Origin: Sulfitobacter sp. SK012
Lineage (GTDB): Bacteria; Pseudomonadota; Alphaproteobacteria; Rhodobacterales; Rhodobacteraceae
DNA: 64,000 bases
Direction: 5' to 3'
NCBI RefSeq assembly: GCF_003352085.1
Contig: NZ_CP025804.1
Coordinates: 2,542,001 to 2,606,000, forward strand
Shown: positions 36,900 to 46,946 of the stretch, piece by piece
Position numbering within the stretch: position 1 is the stretch's first letter
Layout of the letters: each line of letters opens with the position of its first letter
The notes under the pieces: generated by a model
Seen by the model: the letters and a program-made list of their open reading frames with translations, nothing else
Database searches by the model: none
Told to the model about the DNA's origin: nothing
Program-made: the position numbers and the translations under genes

Positions 36900-37904
36900 A
36901 TGCAAGATCTACAAGACGCCAAAACGCTGGTGCGGGCCCATTATACCGCGCTCGATTCTGCCGACCTTAACCAGATTGAAAATACCCTAGCCGCCCGCCT
37001 AAGTCCGACCTGCCATTGGCGCGGCTTTCATCCTTTTAACGAACAATCTGGCCCTGCGGCGATCGCAGCGACCTTTTGGGGCCCAGTCCGTGCTGCCCTA
37101 AGTGCCGTGCAACGCCGCGAGGATGTGTTCTTTGCCGGATACAGCGGGATTGACGGCTCCGACGGTGTTTGGGTTGTCTCAATGGGGCATCTGATGGGGT
37201 TGTTTGACGCACCGCTGTTAGGAATCCCTGCAACGCGCAAACTGGCGATGCTGCGCTATTGCGAATTCAACCGGGTTGAAAACGGCAAGATCGTCGAGAC
37301 AGCAATGTATTGCGACTTACTGCACCTGATGCGTCAGGCGGGGATCGTTCGGTTCCCCGACCAAACCGCGCAGCACCTCGTGCAACCGGGGCCGCGCGAT
37401 CACAGTGGTTTGTTAACCAGCGCGCAGGACCCTGCCGAGGCGGCCCACACCTTGCAGCTGATCAACCGCATGATTGGTGCGATTGATGATGCAAATGCTG
37501 ATCCAGAGGCGCGCACACCACGAGAAGAGATGGCCGTGTGTTGGCATGAAAATATGCTATGGTGGGGCCCTGAGGGCATTGGTGCCACCTATACCATCGA
37601 CCGCTATATCGAACAGCATCAGGGGCCATTTCGGCGTGGCCTAGCGGATCGGGCCTTTAATGGCCATGTCGCGCGGTTGGCCGAAGGAAACTTCGGTGGA
37701 TTTTTTGGCTGGCCGAACCTGACGTTGACCAATACTGGTGGATTTATGGGCATCCCCGCCAATGACGTTCGCGCCGATATGCGCGTCATCGATATCTACC
37801 GGCGCGAGGGCGACAAGCTGGCCGAAAACTGGATATTTATCGACATGCTGCACTTTCTGTTGATGCAGGGCGTCGATGTATTGGCCGAGCTAAACCAAAA
37901 ATAG
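36900..37904 (+). CDS. Protein with two SnoaL-like (NTF2-fold) domains
   Basis: The 334-residue protein looks like a tandem of two SnoaL/polyketide-cyclase-like domains: about 1-155 (CHWRGFHPFNEQ, YCEFNRVENGKIVE) and about 180-330 (WHENMLWWGPEGIG, IDIYRREGDKLAENWIFIDM). Each repeat has the strand end NGKIVE or GDKLAENWI typical of the fold. These proteins often act as aldol cyclases, isomerases or hydrolases; the substrate is unknown. The fused double form is longer than common single-domain members. Confidence 0.72.
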   Translation: MQDLQDAKTLVRAHYTALDSADLNQIENTLAARLSPTCHWRGFHPFNEQSGPAAIAATFWGPVRAALSAVQRREDVFFAGYSGIDGSDGVWVVSMGHLMGLFDAPLLGIPATRKLAMLRYCEFNRVENGKIVETAMYCDLLHLMRQAGIVRFPDQTAQHLVQPGPRDHSGLLTSAQDPAEAAHTLQLINRMIGAIDDANADPEARTPREEMAVCWHENMLWWGPEGIGATYTIDRYIEQHQGPFRRGLADRAFNGHVARLAEGNFGGFFGWPNLTLTNTGGFMGIPANDVRADMRVIDIYRREGDKLAENWIFIDMLHFLLMQGVDVLAELNQK

Positions 37905-37938
37905 GTGCGGCGTTACGTTCTTCACGAACCCCGCACCT
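37903..37938. terminator. Terminator-like hairpin between convergent genes
   Basis: Perfect 8-base arms (AGGTGCGG at 37903-37910 and CCGCACCT at 37931-37938) enclose a second small stem GTTC/GAAC. There is no T run on either side, so termination is plausible but not certain. It separates the SnoaL gene from ntrX. Confidence 0.5.
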
Positions 37939-37957
37939 CAGTCTGATCTAGAAAACG

Positions 37958-39358
37958 TCAGTCTTCTTCGTCAACATGCGCAACCCGCGCGCCTGATTTC
38001 GCGGATGTCACAACACCGAGGCTCTTGAGTTTGCGGTGCAAGGCAGAGCGTTCCATGCCGACAAAATTGGCTGTCCGGCTGATGTTGCCGCCAAAGCGGT
38101 TGATCTGAGTTAGCAAATATTCACGCTCAAACGCTTCGCGGGCTTCGCGCAGAGGCAAAGTGGCCATCCCAGCAGAAAGGACAACGCGGCCATCGTCCTC
38201 GGTCCGGTCGTCTTCGCCAGGCAATTCGCGGGCCTCAATCGGGCCGGTGCCATCGCCCAAGATCAAGATGCGCTCTACCAAGTTCTTCAACTGACGCACA
38301 TTGCCAGGCCAGATCATGGTTTGCAGCAAGGCAGTTGCATCCTCTGATAAGCTGCGCAGCGGCAGCCCCTGTGTGGCGTTAAATTCGGCAATAAACGTTT
38401 CCGTCAAAAGCGGGATGTCTTCACGGCGCTCTTCCAATGGCGGTACTGCAATCGGAACAACATTCAGCCGGTGAAAAAGCTCTTCGCGGAAGGTATCTGC
38501 TTCAATCTCAACGGCGAGGTCCCGGTTGGTACTGGAAATGACGCGCAGATCTACGCGCACTTTGTCGTTGCCGCCCACGCGGGTGAATTGCTGATCTACG
38601 AGCACGCGCAGGATTTTGGATTGTGTGCCCATCGGCATATCTGCAACTTCATCGAAATAGACCACGCCACCATGGGCCTGCTCTAATAGGCCCGGCTCAA
38701 CGCCGCGCTCAGGGGTCTCGCGGCCAAACAGCACTTCTTCCATCCGGTCAGGGGCAACGCCTGCACAGTTCACAGTGATAAACGGTGCCGAGGCGCGCGC
38801 GGAATTGGTGTGGATGTAGCGGGCCGCAACTTCTTTGCCGGACCCAGCAGGGCCGGTTAGCATCACTCGGCCGTTTGACTTGGTAACCTTTTCAAGCTGG
38901 CTCAACAGCGTGCGGTACGCGCCCGATGTTCCAATCATCTGCGAACTTGCCACATCTTGGCGGCGCAGGCTGACGTTCTCGCGGCGCAGACGCGCCGTTT
39001 CCATTGCGCGCCGGATCACAACCAGTAATTGGTCAATATTAAAGGGCTTTTCGATGAAATCATACGCGCCCTGTTTGATCGCAGCGACGGCGATTTCGAC
39101 GTTACCGTGACCCGAAATAATAACCACAGGCACATCTGGATTGTCGCGTTTGACGGATTTGAGAATGTCGATCCCGTCCATCTTGCTGTCTTTCAACCAG
39201 ATATCGAGGATCATCAGCGCGGGTGGCTCTGTGTTAATCGCCTGCATCGCATCGTCGGAATTTCCAGCAAGTCGGGTCGCAAAACCCTCGTCCTGAAGGA
39301 TGTCCGAGATCAGTTCGCGGATGTCACGTTCATCATCAACAATCAGAATATCGCTCAT
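37958..39358 (-). CDS. ntrX: Nitrogen-related response regulator NtrX
   Basis: The 466-residue protein has a receiver domain (phospho-Asp in LMILDIWLKDSKMDG near residue 54), an AAA+ domain (Walker A GPAGSGKEV, Walker B GVVYFDEVADM) and a Fis-type helix-turn-helix (NISRTANFVGMERSALHRKL). The GAFTGA sigma-54 loop is absent: the region reads FGRETPERGVEPGLLEQA. It therefore probably does not activate sigma-54 polymerase in the usual way. The partner kinase NtrY is 11 bp upstream. Confidence 0.94.
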   Translation of the reverse strand: MSDILIVDDERDIRELISDILQDEGFATRLAGNSDDAMQAINTEPPALMILDIWLKDSKMDGIDILKSVKRDNPDVPVVIISGHGNVEIAVAAIKQGAYDFIEKPFNIDQLLVVIRRAMETARLRRENVSLRRQDVASSQMIGTSGAYRTLLSQLEKVTKSNGRVMLTGPAGSGKEVAARYIHTNSARASAPFITVNCAGVAPDRMEEVLFGRETPERGVEPGLLEQAHGGVVYFDEVADMPMGTQSKILRVLVDQQFTRVGGNDKVRVDLRVISSTNRDLAVEIEADTFREELFHRLNVVPIAVPPLEERREDIPLLTETFIAEFNATQGLPLRSLSEDATALLQTMIWPGNVRQLKNLVERILILGDGTGPIEARELPGEDDRTEDDGRVVLSAGMATLPLREAREAFEREYLLTQINRFGGNISRTANFVGMERSALHRKLKSLGVVTSAKSGARVAHVDEED

Positions 39359-39369
39359 ATTGTGGTCCT

Positions 39370-41595
39370 CTATGCGGTCTGGGTTCGGGCTGAAAGTGGC
39401 AGTGAAATGACCGCCATGGCGCCGAAATGGGTTTGCCCGTCAAATACGGGAGCGTCGGTGAGGGTCAGGCTGCCGCCATGTTCCTCGATGATCTTTTTGA
39501 CGATAGGCAGGCCGAGGCCCGTGCCTTCGCTTCGGGTGGTTACGTAGGGTTCAAACAGCCGTGCCCGGTCTTCGGGTAGCCCAATACCGTTGTCGGCAAT
39601 GGTGATCTGCGCGTGATGCGCGTCTTGCTCCAAAGTGACATGGACTTGGGGTGTATGCCCTTCAGGAAGTCCTTTTTCGGCAAGCGTTGTAATGGCTTCT
39701 CCTGCGTTCTTAATCAGGTTTGTTAGGGCCTGAGAAACCATAGTGCCGTCGATCTGTGCGATGACTTCGCCCTCTGGCAACACGGCCGTTATCTCAACAT
39801 CGGGTTGACCTGCTTGTTGCAACAGCACCGCGTCACGCAGCAGTTGCGCCAAATCTTGAGTGACTTTTTCCGGCTCGGGCATACGGGCAAATTTTGAGAA
39901 TTCATCAACGATCCGGCGCAGATCGCCCGCCTGGCGGATGATCACACCTGTCATTTGCTCAAGCGCCTCGCTGTCTTCACCCAGTTTTGGCGCAAATTTT
40001 CGACGAATGCGTTCTGCTGATAGTTGGATCGGGGTGAGCGGATTCTTGATCTCATGTGCGATCCGTCGCGCAACGTCGCCCCACGCGGCCATCCGTTGCG
40101 CGCTGACCAAATCGGTCACATCGTCAAAGGCGACAACGTAGCCCTCAAGCCGCGCATCTTCGGTGCGGCGTGTAGACATTCGAACCAGCAGGTTTTCCTG
40201 GCGCCCCTGACGGGATACTTTGACCTCACCTTGGGCCGCCTCGCCAGGGCTTGTGGTCAGGGTGTCAAACAGCGGTCCAAATTCGGGAACAGCGACAGTC
40301 AGCGCCAATGATTGTTGGTCTTCCTCCCAATCAAGCAAGCGCATTGCGGAACGGTTGACGAAGGTCACACGGCCTTCTGGATCAAGGCCCACAACGCCCG
40401 AAGTCACCGAGCTTAGGACGGAATCAAACAACCGGCGGCGGCGTTCAATGTGGCGGGTGTTGTCCAAAAGCGTGTTGCGCTGGCCTTTCAATTGCTTGGT
40501 CATCTGGTTGAAGTAGCGTCCCAGCATGGCGATTTCATCGTCACCCTCTTCTTCGCGGACCTGCACATCCAGATCCCCTGCCCCGACTTGCTGCGCGGCA
40601 CCCGTCAAACGACCCACAGGACCTGACAGCCGTTCGGCAAACCACAAGCCAAGCCAAACGGCGGCAAGGATCAGGATCACCGCAAAGGCGAGATACAACA
40701 GGCCAAACTCAAACAGCAGCCGACCGCGTTCGCTTTCAAGCTGCTGATAAAGACGCACCGTTTCTTTGGTTTCATCCAGCAGGCTCAGAATTGCGCCGTC
40801 CACATCACGGCTGACATATAAATAACGGTCTACAAGCGAAGAAATCCGAACCAACGCACGGAACTCATTGTTGGGCCAATCTTCGATAACTAAGATTTCA
40901 GTTCCAGTGGCCTGCGCAAGCAATGCCGCATCAGGGGCCTCGTAGTCAAAGAGGTAGGATCGATCCCCCCGCGCCCGAATTTCGGCTGTTCCGTCAATAA
41001 GATAAGCTTCGCGCAAGCCGCGCTGAACCTGTCGTTGCCCTTCGCCCAGCAGCGCGCTGTCGGAAAGGCTCACACCGGCGCGCCGGGAATCATCGATATA
41101 CCGTCTAAGCGCATCGGCATCCGCGATCAGGTCTTCTCTTTGCTCACGTTCATATGCCTCCGCGGCAAGAAGTGAATTGCCCAAAACCGCGCGGACCCGG
41201 TCCGAAAACCAACCCTCAAAGGCAAAGTTGATGGTGAGTACGGCAAAAATTGCGACCGAAATTGTTGGAATTAGTGCCATCAAAGCAAAGACGCCCGTCA
41301 GACGCAGATGCAACCGCGAGCCTGCGGATTTTGCACGTCGCGCCGCGATCAGGCGGCCCACCTGATTAAAAACGAGCGCTGCGATCAGCAAAATATAAAC
41401 GAGATCGGCCAGCAGAATCAGCCGCAGCGATAACGTGCTGCCACCCTGCCCTAAGGGTCCAAACGCCAGATATGTTCCAAGTGCCAGCACAGGCCCCAGC
41501 ACCACCAACCCCAAGGTCGTGGCGTTGCGCACACGTCTGACACGACGCAGACGCAGAAGTTTCTGAAACTGACCCTTGCGTGACCGGGTTGCCAC
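39370..41595 (-). CDS. ntrY: Sensor histidine kinase NtrY
   Basis: The product is 741 residues from the GTG at 41595. It has membrane helices near the N-terminus (about 20-80) and again near 250-275, with a periplasmic region between, then HAMP, PAS (GLDPEGRVTFVNRSA) and a kinase core with the H-box RRIAHEIKNPLTPIQLSAERI, and ATP site motifs DNGIGLPEDRARLFEPY and GTGLGLPIVKKI. GAGG lies eight bases before the GTG. An ATG at 41640 and a GTG at 41679 are also in frame, but the added residues look non-conserved. With NtrX it senses nitrogen or redox state. Confidence 0.92.
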   Translation of the reverse strand: MATRSRKGQFQKLLRLRRVRRVRNATTLGLVVLGPVLALGTYLAFGPLGQGGSTLSLRLILLADLVYILLIAALVFNQVGRLIAARRAKSAGSRLHLRLTGVFALMALIPTISVAIFAVLTINFAFEGWFSDRVRAVLGNSLLAAEAYEREQREDLIADADALRRYIDDSRRAGVSLSDSALLGEGQRQVQRGLREAYLIDGTAEIRARGDRSYLFDYEAPDAALLAQATGTEILVIEDWPNNEFRALVRISSLVDRYLYVSRDVDGAILSLLDETKETVRLYQQLESERGRLLFEFGLLYLAFAVILILAAVWLGLWFAERLSGPVGRLTGAAQQVGAGDLDVQVREEEGDDEIAMLGRYFNQMTKQLKGQRNTLLDNTRHIERRRRLFDSVLSSVTSGVVGLDPEGRVTFVNRSAMRLLDWEEDQQSLALTVAVPEFGPLFDTLTTSPGEAAQGEVKVSRQGRQENLLVRMSTRRTEDARLEGYVVAFDDVTDLVSAQRMAAWGDVARRIAHEIKNPLTPIQLSAERIRRKFAPKLGEDSEALEQMTGVIIRQAGDLRRIVDEFSKFARMPEPEKVTQDLAQLLRDAVLLQQAGQPDVEITAVLPEGEVIAQIDGTMVSQALTNLIKNAGEAITTLAEKGLPEGHTPQVHVTLEQDAHHAQITIADNGIGLPEDRARLFEPYVTTRSEGTGLGLPIVKKIIEEHGGSLTLTDAPVFDGQTHFGAMAVISLPLSARTQTA

Positions 41596-41616
41596 ACCGC
41601 TGTCCTCACCTGATGT

Positions 41617-41630
41617 GGTGCAAATGCACC
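41617..41630. promoter_or_regulatory. Palindrome GGTGCA-AA-TGCACC upstream of ntrY
   Basis: Two perfect 6-base arms sit 22 bp before the preferred ntrY start. The half-sites equal those of enterobacterial NtrC sites (TGCACC/GGTGCA), but in outward order. It may be a hairpin or operator in the ntrC-ntrY gap. Confidence 0.35.
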
Positions 41631-41694
41631 TGACCGCCATATTATGTGGTCCTGATCGGGTTTGATCCCAGATGGCCACGGTTATGTGGCAGTT

Positions 41695-43062
41695 TTACAT
41701 CATTTTTCGACCGCGTGTAACCTCAATATCGAGTTCTGTGATTTTCTTTCGCAAAGTATTTCGATTGATCCCCAAGAGATCGGCACATTTCGCCTGATTT
41801 CCTGAGGTTGCGGCAAGGGCGATCTCGATCATTGGGATTTCTACTTCGCGTAAAATCCGCTGATACAACCCCGGAGGCGGCAACATCGTACCGTGCAGAT
41901 CAAAATACCTTTGTAAATGACGCTCAACCGAGGCTCCGAGTTTTTCCGTGGTGCCCGACGCGCGCAGTGGTTCTGGATCGGGCTGACCGCCCAGCACCTG
42001 TTCGGCCTCAGACTGGGTGATCTGCGGCGCTCGACTGGTTAGCGCCAGTTGGCGCATTGCGTGTTCAAGCTGGCGAACATTGCCGGGCCACGAATAATTC
42101 GAAAAGAGCTTAATGGCCCCACCTGACAATTCGCGCGGTGGGTTCATGCCGCCTTCTGCACGTTCCAGAAAATGCGCCGCCAGCAACGGGATGTCTTCGA
42201 CCCGGTCGCGCAGGCTGGGAACATGCAACGTGGCCCCAGATAGCCGGTAATAAAGATCACGGCGAAGGCTGCCCGTTTTCATATCTTCGGCAAGATCGCT
42301 CTGTGAGGTTGCCAAGAACCGTGGCGCATGATCACCGGGCGCATCCATCATACGCGCGATGCGGGCCTGCACCTCGGCAGGAATGTCGCCAATTTCGTCG
42401 ATCATCAAGGTGCCACCGCGCACACGGGCCAACACGCGCGCAGGCCCCTCAATATCCATCAAATCTGCGGCTGTGACCGTAATGAATGGTAAGGTTCGGC
42501 GGTCTGAAAAATCATGAATCGCCCGGCCAATCAGCGATTTTCCCGTTCCAGATTCACCCCAAACCAACACCGGCAGATCGGTGTTCATAACCCTGGCAAC
42601 CACGCTGTATAGCGCCTGCATCAAGGCTGTCCGGCCCAGCAAAGGTAGATCTTCGGGATCTTGAGCACTTGTGTCTTCTGCTGATCGCCGTGGCACTCCA
42701 GAGCGGTCAAGCGCACGGGCCGTCCGTTTCATCAAATCTGGTAAATCGAACGGTTTGGGAAGGTAATCAAATGCTTGGACCTCTGCCGCCTTGATCGCCG
42801 TCATGATTGTATTTTGAGCAGAGATCACGATGACCGGCAAATTGGGCCGATCTTGTGCAATCTTTGGCAACATCTCCAACCCATTTCCATCTGGCATGGA
42901 CACATCGGTGATCACGGCGTCACCTTTGCCTTCGGCCACCCAACGCATCAGCGTCGTCAGGCTAGAGGTCGCGTGCACTTTGCAGCCCGCTCGGGTCAAT
43001 GCTTGCGTCAGCACCGTGCGTATCGTGCGGTCATCATCTGCGACCAGAACTGTGCCGTCCAT
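41695..43062 (-). CDS. ntrC: Nitrogen regulator NtrC (GAFTGA-less type)
   Basis: The 455-residue protein has a receiver ([11 protein letters not shown]), an AAA+ domain (Walker A GESGTGKS, Walker [14 protein letters not shown]) and the C-terminal Fis helix-turn-helix ([18 protein letters not shown]). Between the Walker motifs the GAFTGA loop is missing. The same loss is known in Rhodobacter capsulatus NtrC, which activates sigma-70 polymerase. It lies 3 bp from ntrB and controls nitrogen assimilation genes. Confidence 0.95.
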   Translation of the reverse strand: MDGTVLVADDDRTIRTVLTQALTRAGCKVHATSSLTTLMRWVAEGKGDAVITDVSMPDGNGLEMLPKIAQDRPNLPVIVISAQNTIMTAIKAAEVQAFDYLPKPFDLPDLMKRTARALDRSGVPRRSAEDTSAQDPEDLPLLGRTALMQALYSVVARVMNTDLPVLVWGESGTGKSLIGRAIHDFSDRRTLPFITVTAADLMDIEGPARVLARVRGGTLMIDEIGDIPAEVQARIARMMDAPGDHAPRFLATSQSDLAEDMKTGSLRRDLYYRLSGATLHVPSLRDRVEDIPLLAAHFLERAEGGMNPPRELSGGAIKLFSNYSWPGNVRQLEHAMRQLALTSRAPQITQSEAEQVLGGQPDPEPLRASGTTEKLGASVERHLQRYFDLHGTMLPPPGLYQRILREVEIPMIEIALAATSGNQAKCADLLGINRNTLRKKITELDIEVTRGRKMM

Positions 43063-43065
43063 GAG

Positions 43066-44160
43066 CTACCCTTCCGTTGAAATTAATGTGCGGTCATCGC
43101 GCGGTTTATCTGCGCGTGGCAACGAAATGCGAAAGACCGTATGCCCGGGCACCGACGTGACAGAAATCCAGCCGCCATGCTCGGAGATGATTTTGTTCAC
43201 CAGCGCCAAACCCAACCCGGTGCCATTCTCGCGGCCCGACACAAAAGGTTCGAACACATCGCCTTTGATGTGCTCTGGCAATCCGGGGCCATCGTCGATC
43301 ACTTCAATCTGCAACGGCAGCGATTGGCCTTTGCCATCTGCACGCCGCAACCGAAATGAATGTTCAAAATAGCTATGCAACCGGATCGTGCCGCCCTGAT
43401 CACCCGCCGACTCAGATGCGTTTTTTAGCAGGTTCAGGATGACCTGAAGCAATTGATCCTTGTCGCCCCACGCTTTGGGCAATGAAGGGTCGTAATCCTC
43501 AACAATCTTCATCTGCGCCCCAAAGCCCAGCAAGGCAGAACGGCGCGCACGATCAAGGACATCATGCAGGTTCACAGGCCCCAATTCAGGCCCGGTGTGA
43601 TTGCCGAACTCTTCAACTTGGTCCAGCAGTTTCACGATGCGGCGGCTTTCAGCGACAATCAGATCGGTCAGTTCCAGATCATCCGCGCTGAGGTTCATGC
43701 TCAGCAATTGCGCGGCCCCCGTAATCCCGGCCAGCGGGTTCTTTATCTCATGAGCCAGCATTTCGGCCATACCGATGGCGGAACGGGCCGCAGATTTTAC
43801 ACTGTGATTTTGTGTCATGCGCCCGGCCAACTCCCGAGGCGAGATCATCATGATCATCACCCCTTCAGACCCAGCAAGAGGAGCAATCTGTAGCGCTGAT
43901 TGCATAGGCGCGCGTTGCCCAGTTCCCACGTCCACATCGTTCACAAACAGCGCACCGGCGTTCTTGCGGGCGCGTTCAAAGGCTTGCTCTAACGGGGCAT
44001 CAACGACGATCATGTCCCAGACAGGCTGGCCGAACACTGTTTTAGCAGAAGCGTTCAGAAACCCTTCGGCTGCCGCATTTACATCAGCAATCGTATCATC
44101 GGGTGCGATCAAAAGTGCCGGTACCGGCAGCGACGCCCACAGCGCTTGAGGGTCTATCAT
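43066..44160 (-). CDS. ntrB: Nitrogen sensor kinase NtrB
   Basis: The 364-residue soluble kinase has an N-terminal PAS domain (about 1-115), the H-box EMLAHEIKNPLAGITGAAQLL near 140 and the ATP-binding motifs VIDDGPGLPEHI and GTGLGLALVNKI. It phosphorylates NtrC, or removes the phosphate, under control of PII proteins. Its ATG overlaps the TGA of dusB. Confidence 0.95.
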   Translation of the reverse strand: MIDPQALWASLPVPALLIAPDDTIADVNAAAEGFLNASAKTVFGQPVWDMIVVDAPLEQAFERARKNAGALFVNDVDVGTGQRAPMQSALQIAPLAGSEGVMIMMISPRELAGRMTQNHSVKSAARSAIGMAEMLAHEIKNPLAGITGAAQLLSMNLSADDLELTDLIVAESRRIVKLLDQVEEFGNHTGPELGPVNLHDVLDRARRSALLGFGAQMKIVEDYDPSLPKAWGDKDQLLQVILNLLKNASESAGDQGGTIRLHSYFEHSFRLRRADGKGQSLPLQIEVIDDGPGLPEHIKGDVFEPFVSGRENGTGLGLALVNKIISEHGGWISVTSVPGHTVFRISLPRADKPRDDRTLISTEG

Positions 44161-45143
44161 GCGGCCGCCTCCACTGACTGGGTAGTCATCGCCTCGGGAA
44201 CCAATCGGATCACTTCATCTGTTGTCTTGGCGGTCAACACAGCGCGGCGCAGGTCTGCCCGGGTGCCGGCCCAGTCCATGTACCAACCAAGGTGTTTGCG
44301 CGCGACTTTTAGGCCCATGGTTTCGCCGTAAAATGCAAGCATATCCGCATAATGCCCTTGCACCATGTCTGCGAAATCGCTGCCCTGTGGGACGACGGGT
44401 GCGGCACTGCCAAAAAGCGTATGACCAATCTGCGCCAGCAACCAAGGCTGCCCTTGTATTGCGCGCCCGACCATCACCCCATCTGCTCCCGATTGCGCCA
44501 AGGCTTTTTTGGCACTTGGAGCGTCTACGATATCGCCATTGGCAATCACAGGAATACTGACGGCGTCTTTGACGGCGCGGATCGCGGCCCAATCGGCATG
44601 ACCTTTGTAAAACTGACAACGGGTGCGCCCATGAATAGTGATCATTTTGATCCCAGCGTCCTCAGCTCTGACTGCAAGCGGCGCCGCGTTCAGCATCGCA
44701 TCATCCCAGCCAAGCCGGGTCTTAAGCGTCACCGGTACATTCACAGCCCCCACAACTGCCTCGATAAGTCGCAGCGCATGGTCAGGCGTTTTCATCAACG
44801 CAGACCCGGACAGCCCTTGGGTGACCTTCTTGGCCGGGCACCCCATGTTGATGTCGATGATCCGTGCACCTTGGGCCTCAATGCGGCGTGCGGCTTCGGC
44901 CATGGGGGCGGCTTCACGTCCTGCGATCTGTACGGCGGTGCCTTCAATGCCAAGGCCAAGCTCTGCTTTTTCGCGGGTGCCGCGGGTCTCGGTCAGCAAT
45001 TCGTGGCTGGCAATCATTTCGGACACAACAAGCCCTGCCCCGAACCGCGCAACCAACGTGCGGAACGGCAAATCAGTGATCCCAGCCATCGGAGCTAGGA
45101 AAACAGGCAATTCGAAGTTTAGGGGCAGCGGCGCGGCGCTCAA
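44157..45143 (-). CDS. dusB: tRNA-dihydrouridine synthase (NifR3/DusB)
   Basis: The 328-residue flavin TIM barrel has PVFLAPMAGITDLPFR (14-29), the catalytic Cys in NMGCPAKKVTQGLSGSALM near 105, and THGRTRCQFYKGHADW-type motif (seen as IHGRTRCQFYKG). It reduces uridines in tRNA D-loops with NADPH. In this order dusB is the first gene of the ntrBC operon, formerly named nifR3. Confidence 0.94.
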   Translation of the reverse strand: MSAAPLPLNFELPVFLAPMAGITDLPFRTLVARFGAGLVVSEMIASHELLTETRGTREKAELGLGIEGTAVQIAGREAAPMAEAARRIEAQGARIIDINMGCPAKKVTQGLSGSALMKTPDHALRLIEAVVGAVNVPVTLKTRLGWDDAMLNAAPLAVRAEDAGIKMITIHGRTRCQFYKGHADWAAIRAVKDAVSIPVIANGDIVDAPSAKKALAQSGADGVMVGRAIQGQPWLLAQIGHTLFGSAAPVVPQGSDFADMVQGHYADMLAFYGETMGLKVARKHLGWYMDWAGTRADLRRAVLTAKTTDEVIRLVPEAMTTQSVEAAA

Positions 45144-45237
45144 TTGCTTAATCCTTGTGCAGAAGCCATTCGTTTAACCCCATACCCCTGAACCTACAAC
45201 AAAATCGCCGTGTGACATTGCGACGCCTCTGCCTTTT

Positions 45238-45254
45238 TGCCTAAAATTTGGGCA
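45238..45254. promoter_or_regulatory. 17-bp near-palindrome in the dusB-ispDF divergent promoter
   Basis: TGCCTAAAATTTGGGCA has 8-base arms with one mismatch and keeps the TGC-N11-GCA frame of NtrC binding sites. It lies 95 bp before the dusB-ntrBC operon and 68 bp before ispDF. It could mediate autoregulation of the operon; the match is partial. Confidence 0.35.
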
Positions 45255-45321
45255 GTTCGGTCCAGATTGCATGGGATGCTGTGATTGCCTACAACCAGCA
45301 CATGTTTTCTGAGGGTTTTCC

Positions 45322-46452
45322 ATGAGTGTAACCGCAATTATTGTCGCTGCAGGCCGTGGTGTTCGGGCTGGGGGCGCGGTGCCTAAACAGTGGCAGCCAC
45401 TGGCCGGAGCGCGAGTGATCGACCATACGCTGGCTGCGTTTTTGCAAAATCCGCAAGTAACGCAAGTTATTGCAGTGCTACATGGCCAAGATATGGTGCA
45501 GGCCCCTGCGCTAGAAACGCGCGGTATCACGGTTGTGGTTGGGGGCGCTGACAGGCGTGCTTCTGTTCAAGCGGGATTGCGCGCGGCAGCGGGTGCGGAG
45601 CATGTGCTTATTCATGATGCGGCGCGGCCCTGTATCTCCCACGCTCTGATTTCGGATGTGATTGCAGCCCTAAAGGATGCGCCTGCCGCTGCCCCAGGGT
45701 TGCCGGTAACAGACGCCCTTTGGCGAGGTGCCCACGGGGCGGTTGAGGGATCTCAAGACCGCGAAGGGCTCTTTGCAGCACAAACGCCCCAAGGTTTTGA
45801 ATTGAACGCAATTCAAGCCGCACATGATGCCTATCAGGGCCCCGCCGCCGATGATGTGGCAGTGGCGCGCGCGGCAGGAATGGCGGTTGTCATCGTGCCG
45901 GGCAGCGCTGATAACCTCAAGATAACGTCGCCTGCGGATTTTGCCCGCGCGGCACGGATTTTGGAGCGACAAATGGACATCAGAACGGGCAGTGGATTTG
46001 ACGTGCACGCTTTTGGTCCGGGCGATCACGTGATGCTTTGCGGCGTTAAAATACCACATGATCAAGGGCTTGTAGGCCACTCTGATGCGGATGTTGGCCT
46101 TCACACACTCAGCGATGCCATTTATGGTGCGCTGGCGATGGGCGACATTGGACAGCATTTCCCGCCCTCTGATCCGCAGTGGAAAGGCATCGAAAGCCAC
46201 GTATTCTTGCGCCATGCCGGACAGCTTGCTGTGCAGCATGGATTTACCCTGACCCACTTGGATTGCACCTTGATTTGTGAGCACCCAAAAATTGGGCCGC
46301 ACGCGGCTGAAATGCGCGCGGCAGTGGCCGAAATGCTAGGGCTCGATCTGACGCGTGTGTCGGTCAAAGCGACAACAACGGAACGGCTCGGCTTTGCCGG
46401 GCGTGGTGAAGGGATCGCATGCATGGCAACTGCGACATTGGTGAAAACATGA
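45322..46452 (+). CDS. ispDF: Bifunctional IspD/IspF (MEP isoprenoid pathway)
   Basis: The 376-residue fusion has IspD first ([29 protein letters not shown]) up to about residue 215 and IspF after it ([51 protein letters not shown] with the zinc ligands). It carries out cytidylyl transfer to methylerythritol phosphate and formation of the cyclodiphosphate. Such fusions are usual in alphaproteobacteria. The TGA overlaps pgpA. Confidence 0.95.
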   Translation: MSVTAIIVAAGRGVRAGGAVPKQWQPLAGARVIDHTLAAFLQNPQVTQVIAVLHGQDMVQAPALETRGITVVVGGADRRASVQAGLRAAAGAEHVLIHDAARPCISHALISDVIAALKDAPAAAPGLPVTDALWRGAHGAVEGSQDREGLFAAQTPQGFELNAIQAAHDAYQGPAADDVAVARAAGMAVVIVPGSADNLKITSPADFARAARILERQMDIRTGSGFDVHAFGPGDHVMLCGVKIPHDQGLVGHSDADVGLHTLSDAIYGALAMGDIGQHFPPSDPQWKGIESHVFLRHAGQLAVQHGFTLTHLDCTLICEHPKIGPHAAEMRAAVAEMLGLDLTRVSVKATTTERLGFAGRGEGIACMATATLVKT

Positions 46453-46946
46453 AACTCGCGAATATGATCGGGACCGTTATGGGCGTGGGCAACATCCGCC
46501 CTGCGCCGGGCACGTGGGGGTCTTTTGTTGCCCTACCATGGGGGTGGTTGCTGCATGTGATCGGCGGCTTTCCTTTGCTCTTTGTTGGCATGATCGTTGC
46601 ATTTATATTGGGCTGGTGGGCGACGGCCAAGATGACCGCTGGCAGCGATGATCATGACCCGTCAGAGATCGTCATCGACGAAGTTGTTGGCCAGTGGATC
46701 GCACTTTTGCCGCTGTCATATGCGGCGTGGTCAATGGACCTGAACATCCTTTTGATGTGGCCAGGTTGGATCGCCGCCTTTGCGCTCTTTCGCCTTTTCG
46801 ACATTTGGAAGCCGTGGATGGTGGGCTGGGCCGACCGGCGCGGTGATCCGCTGGGCGTGATGCTGGATGATGTAATCGCCGGCATCTTTGCAGCATTAGG
46901 TGTTATTGCGCTGGCTGGCGTGGCGCATGGGGTGTTTATGGGATGA
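46449..46946 (+). CDS. pgpA: Phosphatidylglycerophosphatase A
   Basis: The 165-residue membrane protein has four helices and the PgpA motifs [10 protein letters not shown] near 17, [10 protein letters not shown] near 75 and the final [17 protein letters not shown], with acidic active-site residues. It removes phosphate from phosphatidylglycerophosphate in phosphatidylglycerol synthesis. It overlaps both neighbours by ATGA. Confidence 0.93.
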   Translation: MKLANMIGTVMGVGNIRPAPGTWGSFVALPWGWLLHVIGGFPLLFVGMIVAFILGWWATAKMTAGSDDHDPSEIVIDEVVGQWIALLPLSYAAWSMDLNILLMWPGWIAAFALFRLFDIWKPWMVGWADRRGDPLGVMLDDVIAGIFAALGVIALAGVAHGVFMG

